Positions 1-12,003 of a DNA stretch of 64,000 nucleotides are shown one piece after another; the first letter of the stretch is position 1; every line of letters starts with the position of its first letter. Location of the stretch: contig JARKIP010000042.1 of assembly GCA_029990175.1 (NCBI GenBank), positions 248,001 to 312,000 on the forward strand, read 5' to 3'. The stretch comes from Petunia secreta (taxonomy: Eukaryota > Streptophyta > Magnoliopsida > Solanales > Solanaceae). A model generated the notes under the pieces. It was not told the origin of the DNA. It did not search any database and saw only the letters and a program-made list of their open reading frames with translations. A program made the position numbers and the translations under genes.

Positions 1-26
1 CCGAAGCTGCTCCAGCTCCAACTCCT

Positions 27-1606
27 GTGGGTTTCAAACTCACATTCCTTAAAAAGTATGATGGAACAACTGATCCCAAGGAGCATATTAGGGAATACAT
101 GTCCATGGTAAAGAGCAACGACTTGACATCCACGCAGCTCGAGTCGATGTTCTTAAAGAAGTTTGGTAGTTCGTTAGAAAAAGGTGCCCTTCGGTGGTAT
201 TTGTGCTTACCAAGGCTCACACCGGCGCGCAAAAGATCCTCCAGAGGAAGGAGGATATCTGTAAAGTGAAGCAACGCTCCGGTGAGCCACTTAAAGAGTT
301 CCTCGAGCGATTCCACGCTGAGCGCATGGAGTTGCCTCGAATGGATGATACCTTGGCCATCATGGCATTCGAAAAGGGTATCAATAGTCGCAACTCAGGT
401 GCTGCAGCTGAATTGCGCAAAGAGTTGCAACAGTATCAGGTCCTGACGTGGGAGGATCTACATAGAAGAGCTTACTCCAAAATCAGATTGGAGGAGGCAG
501 AGTTCAAAAACCGAGGTTATCAAAACCGAGGTGATAATTCAAATCGCGCCGAGGCGCCACGAAATAATTCGAAGGGGAGGTATGAACCTTACACTTCGTC
601 GAGGCAACATGTTACTCAAAGGTTGGGGAACAACCCCGGCAACTCATAACCAGCCTCTCATATAAGCCAAAGGCTTGGAGGGAAGGTTCAAACCAATATG
701 AACCAAAGAAATCCCTCGAGCTCCGCTTCGATCCCAAGAAAGGATCTTCCTCGGATCCAAGATTATAATTTCAACATATCGACCTCGGAGCTGGTCGACG
801 TTGTCAAGGGGACAGCCGGGGTAAGAGTTCCCAAAGATATGAGAACCCCGGCGGACAAAAGGGATCAGAATCTGCATTGTGAATTTCATGCAGATTATGG
901 CCACAGAACCGAGGACTGCAAGGCCTTACGCCTCGAGGTGGCCCACCTACTGAAGAAAGGAGTCTTGGCAGATTTCCTCACTGATAAGGGAAAAGACAAC
1001 TTTTCCAAGAATCGAGGTGACGGACAACCACCTCGGGCTCCACCTCCTGAAAGAGTAGGGAACGTCATCACTGGGGGATCCGAAGTGAACGGCGTGAACT
1101 TTACCGCTGCCAAAAAGTTCGCTAAGCTCTCCATCACTATGGAGAAAAGGACTCGAGTGGGAGGCTCGGGCAAAGATATTGTTTTCGATGACGATGATTA
1201 TGATGAGATGATGTTCCCTCATCACGACGCGCTAGTCATCATGTTGAGGATCAATGACTCTGATATCAAAAGAGTCTTGATCGACCCCGGTAGCTCAGTT
1301 AACATAATTAGCTACGGGGCCGTCAAGAAGATGTGGTTAAAGGGTGAAGTTGTTCCCAATTCAACAGTGTTAGCTGGCTTCAACAACTCCACGGAGAAGA
1401 CTTTGGGTGAGATCACACTCAAGACGTTCCCCGAAGGGGTTACCAAGGAGACACTGTTCCAAGTTATGCCCGAGGATCTAGCTTACAATGTGATCCTCGG
1501 AAGGCCATGGATCCACTCCATGGAAGCTGTTCCTTCCACTTTACATCAAGTGATCAAATTCCCTACACCTTGGGGATTAGATCGATCAAGGGGGAGCAGC
1601 GAGTAG
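27..1606 (+). pseudogene. gag and aspartic protease of the Tat element, disrupted
   Basis: Capsid-like gag is read in two frames, 27-269 and then 194-1606. The junction near 195-215 lacks sequence expected between the RWY motif and the TKAHTGA motif, so a small deletion is likely. A TAA at 647-649 interrupts the second frame. A CX2H-type knuckle (CEFHADYGHRTEDC) lies near 880-920. The protease has the catalytic DPGSS motif near 1280, and LGRPWIHSM follows near 1495. A one-base frame change near 1575 moves the reading frame into that of pol, and the old frame ends at TAG 1604-1606. The protein would form virus-like particles and mature the polyprotein in a live element. Identity as gypsy gag-PR is clear; this copy is not functional. 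Confidence 0.9.
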
Positions 1607-4600
1607 CAAGAGAATGCTATTCAGTTGCACTAAAAAGTGGAGTCGCCCCGGTTGGGCCAAAACAATAGCAACTACAGGATTCGGGGTCAAGCGGGGAGGA
1701 CGCCCGAGGAGGAGATGAAAAACTTCCAGCTTGTGTTCAAGAGCCTCGGAAGCAAAAGGTCGAGGACTCAACTATTGAAGAGTTGGAATCTTTCACTCTA
1801 TCGAAAGATTTCCCCGATAGGAAGGCATTTGTCGGCTCGGAGTTGGACCCGAAGTCGAAAAAAGCAATTATAGAAGTTCTAAAGTCCAACCTCGATTGTT
1901 TTGCTTGGTCGCACTCAGACATGACGGGTATCAATCCGGAGATCATGACCCACAAATTGACTGTAAACCCAAATTTTACCCCGGTGAAGCAGAAGAAAAG
2001 ACCTCACGCCGGGGTCAAAAAGAAGGCAATCGAAGACGAAACCGCGAAACTGCAAGAAAATGGTTTCATCAGAGAAGTGAAGTATCCTGAGTAGTTGGCC
2101 AATGTTGTGGTGGTGCCAAAGAAAAATGGCAAGTGGAGAATGTGCGTGGATTACACTGATTTGAACAAAGCTTGCCCCAAAGATTAATACCCACTGCCAC
2201 AAATTGACAGGTTAATAGACTCCACGGCTGGACATAAACTATTAACTTTTCTAGATGCATACTCGGGGTACAACCAAATTCTCATGGACCCGAAGGACGA
2301 AGAGAAAACCTCGTTCATCACAGACCGAGGTACCTTCTGTTATAAAGTAATGCCCTTCGGTCTAAAGAACGCCGGGGCGACATACCAAAGGTTGGTGTGT
2401 CGCATGTTTAAGGAGTACATCGGGAAGTCTATGGAGGTCTACATAGACGACATGCTCATCAAGTCGATCCAAATCGAGGATCATTTGACTCATCTGAGGG
2501 AAGCTTTTGCTGTATTGAGATAATATGGTATGAAATTGAACCCTGAGAAGTGCGCCTTCGGCGTAGGATCAGGCAAATTCTTGGGTTTTATTGTCTCCGA
2601 GCGAGGAATCGAAGCTAACCCAAATAAAATCAGAGCCATCGAAGAAATCCCCGAGGAGTTAACCGGGGTAAAGGAGGTTCAACGCTTAACTGGCCGAGTC
2701 GCTGCCTTGAGTCGCTTTATCTCAAGATCCTTGGAGCGATGCGACAACTTCTTCTCCGTTCTGAGAAAGAACAATCACTTCGAGTGGACACCGGATTGTA
2801 AACAGGCGTTGAAAGATCTGAAGCAATACTTGGCTAACGCACCGTTGCTTGCCAAGCCGAAGGAAGGAGAGACATTGCTGGTATATTTAGCAGTGTCTGA
2901 GGTATCAGTCAGTGCGGTGCTGGTTCGAGAGGAAGATGGCAAACAACAGCCCATCTATTATGTAAGCAAGACACTCCTCGATGCTGAAACCAGGTACCCA
3001 CACTTGGAAAAATTAGCTCTTGCCTTACTAATTACTGCTCGAAAACTGCGCCCCTACTTTCAATGCCATCCAATAGCAGTAGTTTCAACTTTCCCCTTAA
3101 GAAATATATTGCATAAGCCAGAGTTGTCGGGGAGTTTGTCTAAATGGGCGGTTGAATTAAGTGAATATGACATCACTTATCAACCTCGAACAGCCATTAA
3201 GTCCCAAGTCTTGGCGGATTTCGTAGCTGATTTTAGCATTGGAATTTTGCCCGAGGCGGAAAAGGAGAACTCAATGGCAAAAGGGTCCCCTTCGGGACTG
3301 TGGGTACTGCACACCGATGGGGCAACAAATTCAAAAGGTTCGGGGTTAGGCATCGCATTGAGGGCACCCACCGGGGAGAAAATCAGGCATTCGGTTCGGT
3401 TCAAAAAAGTAACTAACAACGAAGCAGAGTATGAAGCAGCTCTAGCAGGCTTAGAGCTAGCCAAAGAAATGGGGGTTGAAAGAATTGAACTAAGGTGCGA
3501 TTCACAATTGGTGGTCAACCAAGTCCTTGGTGATTATACGGCTCGAGAGCCCAGAATGCAGCTATACTTGGATCGAGCACAAAGGATTTTAACACAATTC
3601 CAAGAATGGCAGATTAAGCAAATACCCCGGGAGGAGAACACCAAGGCTGATGCCTTGGCGAATCTTGGTTCGGCAATCGATGAAGCCCACTCGGGGACTG
3701 ACTCGGTGGTTCGATTGCTAACAGCACAAATGAGAGATATGAAATTACAAGTTAATTCCGTGGACAATCGTTTGGATTGGCGAAGCAAATTCATCTCCTA
3801 CTTCGACTCGGGGACTGTCCCCCAAAATAGAAAAGAAGCAAGGAAGCTGAGAACTCAAGCGGCCTCGTATTACTTGATCGAGGGCAATTTGTACAAAAAA
3901 CTGTATTGCGGCCCGATGGCCAAATGTTTGGGCCCCGACGAGGCAAGGTATGTGATGGCTGAAGTGCACGAAGGCGAATGTGGCAACCATTCGGGGGGAA
4001 AGTCCTTAGTGCGTAAATTGCTAAGAGTTGGGTATTATTGGCCCACAATAAGTGCTGATGTGAAAGCCTTCGTGCAAAAATGTGATAAGTGCCAGCGCCA
4101 CGGACCGATGATTCATCAACAGGCCGAGCCTCTTCATTCGGTGGTGTCACCGTGGCCCTTCATGAAATGGGGAATGGATGTCGTGGGACCATTGCCCAAA
4201 GGAAAAGGTGGTGTTCATTTCATCTTAGTGTTGACCGATTACTTTACAAAATGGGTGGAAGCGGCAGCTCTCACCGAAGTGAAGCAAAAGCAAGTAATCG
4301 ACTTCATTAGAAAGAATATCATCTACAGGTTCGGCGTCCCAAAAGAGATCGCCTGTGACAATGGCAAACAATTCATGGGGGCTGCTATCACTGACTTTTT
4401 CAAACAATGGGGAATAAAAAGGATAGCCTCAACTCCATATCACCCAAGTGCTAATGGCCAAGCTGAGTCTTCAAATAGGATCATAATCAAAAATTTGAAG
4501 AAGCGACTTGATGAGAAGAAAGGTCCTTGGCCCGAAGAGCTGCACGGGGTGCTGTGGGCCATGCGAACAACTGAGAAGAACAGCACCGGTGAGACTCCCT

Positions 4601-5013
4601 TTTCACTAGCCTATGGCATGGATTCTCTCATCCCAGTAGAAGTGGGCGAACCAAGCCTTCGGTATGCTCATACAACCGAAGATGCCAATCAAGAGGTGAT
4701 GCGCATTGAGCTAGACTTGCTCGAAGAGAAGAGAGAATTAGCTTTGGTTCGGCTTGCTGCCCAAAAAAGGCAGATCGAGGCCTACCTCAACAGGAAGGCT
4801 AAATTTAGAGATTTCAAGGTGGGAGATTATGTGTTGAAAACTGTTAACCAATCAACAAAGGAGGACAACGGGGGAAAACTCATTGCAAATTGGGAAGGAC
4901 CCTACAGGGTCAAGGCAATCGTTGGAAAAGGCTCTTACCAAATCGAGTCTCTTCAAGGCGAACCCGAACCTCTGAATTGGAATGTCTCTCATCTGAAGCG
5001 ATATTACTTTTAG
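1579..5013 (+). pseudogene. pol of the Tat element: RT, RNase H, archaeal-type RNase H, integrase
   Basis: One frame runs from about 1579 to 5013 with in-frame stops at 1666-1668 (TAG), 2092-2094 (TAG), 2185-2187 (TAA) and 2521-2523 (TAA). The reverse transcriptase active site YIDD is at 2440-2451. The Ty3-type RNase H lies about 2820-3240 and is followed by a second RNase H starting LHTDGATNSKGSG near 3307, typical of Tat elements. The integrase has an HHCC zinc finger (3966-4095) and catalytic residues D (4177-4179), D (4357-4359) and E (4465-4467) with DD35E spacing. The last 827 codons (2530-5013) are uninterrupted. The C-terminus ends NWNVSHLKRYYF with no chromodomain visible. Confidence 0.93.
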
Positions 5014-5676
5014 CCAAGGTAAATATCTTTCAATTCTTTTTAAATTAAACAGCCTCGAGCCGAACAACGCTCCCATGGCATTGATAGTAACAATGTACTA
5101 ACTTACTCCTCGTTCCATCTTTTTGCTTGACCTTTTCAGGAAGCGAACCGAACCGACTCCAGTGCTCAGATCTTTATCAAGATTCACAACCGAACACTGG
5201 GGGGGAGTGAGAAGGGTTGATAGCGAGGTCGACATCGAGCCTCCCAACCGAAGCTTATCTATCCGATAACCAGGGACTGACGCCCGAGGATTAGATTCAG
5301 TGCATTGTAATTAGCCCGATAGCGGCATATTTTCATTGAAAGTTTTTTACTTTTTCTACCCAAGGTCCGCTCTGACTTGGTTCTTTGTACATAGCCTTTG
5401 GCTCGCCGATATCAATAAAACGACTTCATTTACACTCATTTTATCTGTGTAACTTTGAAACCGCGCAATGCATCAACTCGAGGGCGAGACGTCGTCCTAA
5501 GTTTGCATCGGTCAAACTCTACTTAAGTCTTGCAAGCAAACATTAAAATTCGCATCAAAGTGTTCGGTATATGTAAAAAACCAACACACGAAGTAAAAGA
5601 TGTAAAAACTTTCATTAAAGGCCCGAGGGCTGAACATTTACATTCAAAAATGACCCGAAGGTCCAAAAGTCCAAAC
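5014..5676. other. spacer between pol and the opposite-strand gene
   Basis: Non-coding. A purine-rich GGGGGGG-containing tract at 5200-5216 resembles an internal polypurine tract. An AATAAA at 5414-5419 could serve as a polyadenylation signal for plus-strand transcripts. Because pol and the minus-strand gene converge here, their 3' ends would lie close together. Confidence 0.5.
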
Positions 5677-8510
5677 TTAAAAGCCCGAAGGCTTACAAAG
5701 AAGTGCTATAAGCGGCTTACGCCTCGGGAGAATCACCTCCATCCCCGGAGCCCCCCTCGGCATCTTCATCTTCTTCTTCGTCTTCATCGCCGCTCGAAGC
5801 TTCACTTGATGGAAGCTCATCAATGATCGCTTGAGCCTCCCTAATTTCACCTCGGCTTTGGCAATCTCTTCATCCAGATCAATCTCCCCGGCGCGACATC
5901 GCTTGAGCAGCCTTAGCCGAGACTTGATAATGGCCCACCGCTTGTCTAGCTCGGCTCTTTTCACCTTAAGTGCAGCTCTATCTTTTCGATCGGCGATTTC
6001 ATCCTTCAGGGCCGCAATCTGAGCATCTTTGGTTGAAAGTTTGGAAGTTTCACCCTCTAGCTTCTTGATATGAAGCAGGTGATCCTTCAACTGCTCGTGG
6101 TGCTTCCTGGCCATGTTCACAGCCTCGGTTTTGGTTCGAGACAGCTCATCACTCAACCTCGCGACCTCTTCATCCAACCTCGAGCATTCAGCTTGAAAAT
6201 CATCATTGAGGATCTTAATCTTGGCCTCGGAATTCGCTTCGGCTTCGTGTAGATCGGCCTGGGACTTGGCTAGATCAGTTTTCAGCAAAGCTATCTAGGC
6301 GTTGAATTTATCCCTTTGCTGGTCCCATAAGCGAGATACGCGCCGAACCTCGGCAGTCCTCGAGGACTCAACCTCGACGGCTTTCAGAGAGAGGATGAAG
6401 GTCTAAGCAAAAAACAAACAAACCGAAGTTAGAAATAGCCCGAAGGTAAAGGTAAGTTAAAATTCTTTGGTCCTTTTGAATTTCAAGTATGATGAAACTT
6501 ACCCTTACTGCGTTGGAGGCCAGGGTACTGTATAACTGGCCAGAGGTAAAATCTTGCATGAGCCTGTCTTCGGTTTGCCCTAGCAAAAGCGTAAGCCTCA
6601 AAAGGTCCTCGGGGCTGCAACCAAGTAGGTTTGAAGAGATTGGCACTTCGAGCTTCCGATAAGACCCCACCGAGGAGGAAATCCTCGCGGGTTCGGAGTG
6701 CGCTCTTACTGACCCGGTGCCAGCCTCCCCAACGAATGCAGCAGTACCCGCCTCGGTGACCTTAGCCTTGCCCTTGGCTTTCTCCGCAGCAGAGGCGGAT
6801 TCAAGTTCATGGCCCTCAAGGTCGATAACATCAACCTCTCTTTGAGTCCAAGCCCCAAAAGCTTCGTCTTCGGACTCGTCCACCAGTCCTCGGCGCCTTT
6901 CAGTTGCCGCTTCGGGCTGGCGAGGGATCTCCACCTCAGTACGAGGGGTCACCGAACGGGATGGCTTTTTCGAGGTAGCCCTCTTCCGCTTCACGCCTGC
7001 GATCAAGGGAAAAGTATGTTTAAGAAAACGGAAAAGGAATGCTAATTCACTACATGAACCGAGGAGAAGTGTTACCTTTGGAAGTTCCTTGATCGGGGGC
7101 TCCCTTGGAAGTTTTTGAAGACTTGGAAGCTTCAATCCCTTATATTCTCCCGCCACTGCCGCCACCGCAGCCAGATCATCATTCGACTCGGTCTCTTCTC
7201 CCTCTTTCCTTTTCTCCTCTTTTTTCTTCTTGCTCTTCTTAGTGTTGGCGGCACGATTGGGAAAACCTAGCACCGAGGAAAGAGCTCAGAAAAACAAAAT
7301 CAAAATCCAAAGTGACCCACCTATCAAAGCTTCATTCAAAACTCACCATGCCTCTTGCACTGCCAGCCATGTTCGGCGGCCATCTTCATCCACGTTCTTA
7401 TGGGGCGCTTGAGAGCCCCGGTCATCGCTTTGACCCATGCGGTCAAACCCGCCGGGGGCACGATGTCCACCTTATTGGCTGAAAAAACAATAGAAAGACA
7501 AGATCAGTAAAGTGTTGATAGCCACCGAGGAGCAAAATGTAAGAAGAAAGGTACTTACGTGTGTTATTCCACCGTTCGGGGAAATTGGGCTCGGTAGATA
7601 AGACCTTGGTCTCCAGCAAGATGTACCGCTCACTCCAGCCTCGGTCTCCGTGGTCCTCACTCTTGTGGAGGAGGGCAAACTTGCCTCGGTTGTTGAGCGC
7701 CACTACCCCAGCTTTGTGGAAGTAAGGGTAGTAAAGAGAAATAAGATGTTGCAAAATGAAGTCCACCTTCGCCTCTTTGCTCAGCCAATCCATGCATTGG
7801 ACGACTCTCCAGACACCGGGGCCAAGTTGGGCCAGGCACAAATTATAGGCCCGGCAGAAGTCATCGATGACTTTGTGGACTGGAAGAGAGAAGCCGATAG
7901 TGAAGGGGTAAGTGTAAGCAAAAGACATACCCTCGATGTTATGGCATACCCTGCTTGCTGGATTGGGGATGATAACCTTGACCTCGGGCTCAAATCGACA
8001 CTCCCTCTGAACCCGCTCAATGTGAGCTTGAGTTATGAGGGTTGGGGTGGTGTTCACGGGGACATTCCTATGCTTCCCCTCTTGCCCAGCCGTCTGAGTG
8101 TGCAATTTCAAGTCCTTGGAATTATCAAAATGGGAAGGGATTATCTGATGTGGCTCGAGTTCTTGCTCGAGGGGAATCACAGGACCCGAAGATCCCCCCT
8201 CGGTAGCAATCCCTTTCTCTCCACCGCCCGTGGCATTGTCGCCCTCGGCACCTTCTTCCCCATGTACAGTTTCTTCTTCTTCTAAACTGACATCATCGTC
8301 CCCAGCGGCTATTTCATGCCTAGCCCTTTGCCTCCGCCGTCCAGAGGCGCCGACATCAGAAGTCACCTCCTCACCGCCCTCCGCCTCTACAATTCGAAGC
8401 GGCGGCACGGTGGCGACAATTTCACCACTAGCGGTGATGGCAGCAAGTTGATCAACTCTGGCTCTCTCGCCAGAATCGCTAGAGTCTTGTCTAGAAATGG
8501 TTGTAGACAT
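5677..8510 (-). pseudogene. Antisense accessory gene of the Tat element, intron-containing, gypsy-type transposon domain plus coiled coil
   Basis: Reading the minus strand from ATG 8510, exons 8510-7559, 7478-7347, 7266-6503 and 6402-5677 join in frame. GT-AG introns of 80, 80 and 100 nt separate them. A further intron-like GT-AG segment (7075-6997, 79 nt) lies inside the third exon: the frame stays open if it is retained and breaks if it is removed. The N-terminal third is acidic and low-complexity. Residues about 200-320 (FAYTYPFTIGFSLPVHKVID onward) resemble the family called putative gypsy-type transposon (Transposase_28 type). The C-terminal exon is a long coiled coil with heptad Leu/Ala and Lys/Glu. 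A TAG at 6297-6295 cuts the last exon. Extra antisense ORFs are known in Tat elements; their function is not known. The splice model is my inference. Confidence 0.72.
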
Positions 8511-8638
8511 GGTGGTAGAAATAAAAGCTAAGTTTTCACTGTTGATCGGAAACTTGGAAAGATTTTGGAAGAGTTATGGAGTTTTTTGCACTGTTGATCG
8601 TTCAAGAAAAAGTGAAGAAAATGTTCAACAAAACGCCC

Positions 8639-8646
8639 ATTTTATA
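8639..8646 (-). promoter_or_regulatory. TATA box for the antisense gene
   Basis: On the minus strand this reads TATAAAAT, about 130 bases before the ATG at 8510. Position and sequence fit a plant RNA polymerase II promoter lying between the antisense gene and the 3' LTR. No transcript evidence is available. Confidence 0.5.
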
Positions 8647-8878
8647 GGTATGGAAGATTAAGAGACGATGACATCACTGTCATCATTATAACGTTGGGAG
8701 ACGCGAGGACTTCGGCGTGGAAGTTCAAAGGTCCAACGGATGAATGCCACGTGTCCACAGGAAGTGACCAGATGGGACGCGAACCGTTGACAACTTTTGA
8801 AACGCTTGGATAAGAACGAGCCACGTCTCTTTCCCGCTAAACTTCATTCCACTCCTCGGTTACCTCGGTATGCAACCG

Positions 8879-8891
8879 AGGAGTGGGGGGA
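8879..8891 (+). other. polypurine tract of the Tat element
   Basis: AGGAGTGGGGGGA sits five bases before the LTR start. This is the expected place for the plus-strand primer. The neighbouring ACTATCTGTATTGGG is shared with the element at 26330-32951. Confidence 0.8.
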
Positions 8892-8896
8892 CTATC

Positions 8897-9470
8897 TGTA
8901 TTGGGTAAAAATCGACCCACGGCGATTTGCCCCGGTCGCGTAAATCTTAGACGACCGAACACGTCACAACTAAACAACGGCCGAAGCGATTGAGCAAGTC
9001 GCCAAGGCCCTGAAACCGAGGATGCGTCACCGAAGGCGAGCCGCGAGCTGAGCTGAGCTTCGGTAACCTTCACCTCGATCAAGCAGCAGGGCCAAGCCAC
9101 CGAGGTCGTCAGCTCTTACCTCGGTGGATCCCCTCGGTTCAAGCGGCTTTGCAGCCCACTACTTCACCCCACTAACTCAGCCGTTACTCACCCATTACTC
9201 ACCAAGATCGTGGGACGACGTGGCAGCAGGTAGTTGAAATCGTGGGCAAGGCTTATACCTATAAATAGTAGTTCATTTTATGTAATAGGTATTCAGAAAT
9301 ATATACTGAAACTCTGCCCAAATTTGTACTCAACATCCATATATTGAAATCAAATTACTTTTACGCATTTACGTCTACTTTTGCATGTTTATTCAAGCTT
9401 TGATACAAAGATCTGCTTATATTCGAATCCAAATTCGATTTGTGTACCTAAACCGATTTAGGCCCATACA
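8897..9470 (+). repeat. 3' LTR of the Tat element
   Basis: It begins TGTATTGGGTAAAAA and ends GGCCCATACA, giving TG...CA termini over 574 bp. The start is fixed by the polypurine tract and by similarity to the LTRs at 26330 and 32404. The end is fixed by the shared GATTTAGGC near-terminal motif. The partner LTR is outside the window. Confidence 0.85.
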
Positions 9471-10022
9471 GGTAGCTTTTGTCGTTGTCATTTGATTTAT
9501 TCTTATGTTATCCGATTTTATAACTTAGGCATTTCAATGTCAAAAATTACAAACAACTAATATTGTATTGCCATGTTTCACTTTCAAATATCTAATAACA
9601 ATGAAATGTTAAACCAGGTCGTAAGATTCTAAAGTTTAAAAAAAAAAGAGCGAAATATGAAAGTATATATAATTTCAACAGAGGCAACTCCTATTTCCAC
9701 TAAATATGATTTCATCATACCAATGGAGATATAACAGTCAAACAAAAATAACGGGTGAGAACAAAATTCTACTCAATCAACTGCAATGATAAGTAATACA
9801 CTCATGCTTAGAGAGAACTCTATAGAATGGATGAAAGATTCTTAACAACTATGATGGAAATATAAAATGTTTGCATGCACTTTGTATCAACTTTAAAAGA
9901 TAAACAAATTAGTTTAATATTATAAAATCAGCAGATTAATCCCCATACCGTTCTTAAGCTATTCCTATTGCATCCATGTCCGTTGAAGAAACGAGAGTAC
10001 TACAATTCCGTTGTGTCTTTTT
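9471..10022. other. AT-rich interval, nothing recognised
   Basis: No coding potential, repeat pair or RNA gene is apparent. It is the target sequence flanking the copia element that follows. Confidence 0.6.
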
Positions 10023-10027
10023 CACTA

Positions 10028-10542
10028 TGTTGGCACCAGTGATTCTCATGGAATGAAACTTACAGTAGAAAAGGGAAAAGGAAAGATGAAGGAAGATGAA
10101 AGAACGACTAAGGAAGGAGAAGGAGTCAGACAAAATGAGTTCAAACAAGTTAATTTGGTCAAAGTCTCTCCCACTTCACAAATTAGATCTAAACCATTCA
10201 CACAAGAGATGAGAATACATCTGGGCCGTTGATTTGGCAAGTTGTGCACAGCTGGAAAGCACTTTCAAGCTTCCAGAAGATGGACCACCTTGCATAGTTT
10301 AAAATACCCTTATAGGCTTAAGTGTACATAATAGAAAATAAGAGGATGAATCTGTAAAATGGATTTGTACACATACACAGCTGTAAATATTTAGTTACAC
10401 ATATACCCTAACCACTAGGAAAGAGACAAGTGTAGGAGTATAACAGAATTTCATTCCTTTTACTTTGTATATATACATGTAATAGTAGACATATTCAATA
10501 CAATGAGAAAACATTCTCTGAATTTTCAGCTTTATTCCAATA
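10028..10542 (+). repeat. 5' LTR of the copia element
   Basis: 515 bp, starts TGTTGGCACC and ends TTCCAATA next to the primer site. The terminal dinucleotide is TA rather than CA in both LTRs, and the flanking duplication fixes this boundary. Confidence 0.93.
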
Positions 10543-10554
10543 TGGTATCAGAGC
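10543..10554 (+). other. primer binding site, initiator tRNA-Met type
   Basis: TGGTATCAGAGC directly follows the 5' LTR. This is the standard copia primer site, complementary to the 3' end of initiator tRNA-Met. Confidence 0.9.
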
Positions 10555-10624
10555 CTTTAGGCACACGATCCTAGATCTTTTACCTTCTTCTTCAAGTCAT
10601 CTTTAACCTTAACTCTCAGCTTCA

Positions 10625-11998
10625 ATGGAGGACCAAAAACACCCAGAAAACCCTCAACAAATCAGCACCACTCCAAGCTCAACTCCAACTCAAATCAACA
10701 CCCAAAATGATGAAATCATCAAGTCTGTTGGATCTTCTTCTTCCAACAATGAACCAACCAGTCCCCTTTACCTCCATCCCTCAGATTCACCTGGTATGAT
10801 ACTTGTCAACACCACTTTTGATGGCAAAAGCTATGGAGGATGGCGCAGATCCATCTTCATTGCTTTGTCAGCCAAAAACAAACTTGGATTTGTTGATGGT
10901 ACTCTATCTGAGCCTTAGATCTCTTCTGAATCTCATCAAATATGGAGTCGCTGTAACGACATGGTGATTTCCTTGCTGCTTAACACTCTCTCTAAGGAGA
11001 TAGCAGAAAGTGTGCTATACTCCAAGACAGCTAGGGAGATTTGGAAGGAACTTGAGGACAGATTTGGCCAAAGTAATTGGGCCATTCTATATCAGCTGCA
11101 AAAGGAACTAAGTGGATTAGTTCAAGGAAATTCAGACATAGCAGGTTTTTACACAAAAGTGAAGAGGATTTGGGATGAACTTGATAGCTTGGACACTTGT
11201 GTTCACTGTACCTGTGCATGTTCTTGTGGAGGAAAAGGGAGAACCCACAAATCTCTTCAGGATGGAAGACTCATCCAATTTCTCATGGGCCATAATGATG
11301 CTTATGCTGGTGTGACAAGCAACATCCTGATGTATTCACCATTACCCAGCGTAAGCCAAGCTTACTCTCTTCTTATTCAAGATGAGAGGCAGAGGGAAAT
11401 ACATGTTCCCCAACATCCCCTTGGTTCAGCTTTTCTGGCTGTTAAGAAAGATAACTATGCAGCTCAGAGATCCAATTATCCAGAAAGGAAACAAAACTTC
11501 AATCAGAAATAGAGGAATTACCCTAAGAAAAAATGTGATCATTGTGGAATAACTGGACATGATGTTGAGGGATGCTACAGATTGATTGGTTTCCCTACTG
11601 ATTTCAAATTCACCAAGGGGAAGAAGCCTCAAGCAGCCCATGGCAACACAGCAATCATGGAAACAACAAATGAAAATCAGTCAGGATACTTGGGAGAAAA
11701 GCCAATCACACAGGAGCAATATCACAATCTGTATCAGCTCATTCAGCAAGTGAAAATAGGGTCACAAGGAGGCCAAAATTCTGAGGAAAATGCCACTGTT
11801 AACTGTGCTGGTTTAACAATTTCTGCTACTCATTCTACTTTGCTGGCAACTTCTATTTCCTGGATTCTTGACTCAGGAGCATCTGAGCATATGACTTGTG
11901 ATTTAGGAATCTTATCTGACATTAAAACTTTAAACAAGCCTTTATTTGTTAATCTTCCTAACTCACAAAAGGTCAAAGTCATTCAAGCTGGTAGTTAG
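10625..11998 (+). pseudogene. gag and protease start of the copia element, disrupted
   Basis: ATG 10625 lies 70 bases after the primer site. A Pro/Gln/Ser-rich N-terminus leads into the copia gag signature LYLHPSDSPGMILVNTTFDG and the later IWKELEDRFGQ motif. Frame is kept, but TAG codons at 10916-10918 and 11510-11512 interrupt it. A zinc knuckle CDHCGITGHDVEGC follows the second stop. The protease active site DSG is at 11870-11878. TAG 11996-11998 and a one-base frame change near 12000 end this frame. The product would be the capsid and processing enzyme of the element; here it is not made intact. Confidence 0.9.
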
Positions 11999-12003
11999 AC
12001 ATT

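Larger units (their letters stand above)
1..9470 (+). mobile_element. Ty3/gypsy LTR retrotransposon, Tat lineage, 5' end outside the window
   Basis: Gag, protease, reverse transcriptase, RNase H, a second RNase H and integrase follow in Ty3/gypsy order on the plus strand. They are followed by an opposite-strand gene, a polypurine tract and a 3' LTR. The second, archaeal-type RNase H and an extra gene 3' of pol are known hallmarks of the Tat clade. The 5' LTR and primer site lie left of base 1, so no LTR comparison or target duplication can be made. Several stop codons and frameshifts in gag-pol show the copy is dead. Confidence 0.93.

Noticed and set aside
7650..8285. plus-strand 211-codon ORF
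   Set aside because: Shadow of the antisense Tat gene, which has recognisable domains and splice sites.
10011..10249. small ORFs repeated at 15124-15419
   Set aside because: They lie inside the paired copia LTRs; the repetition reflects the LTRs, not genes.
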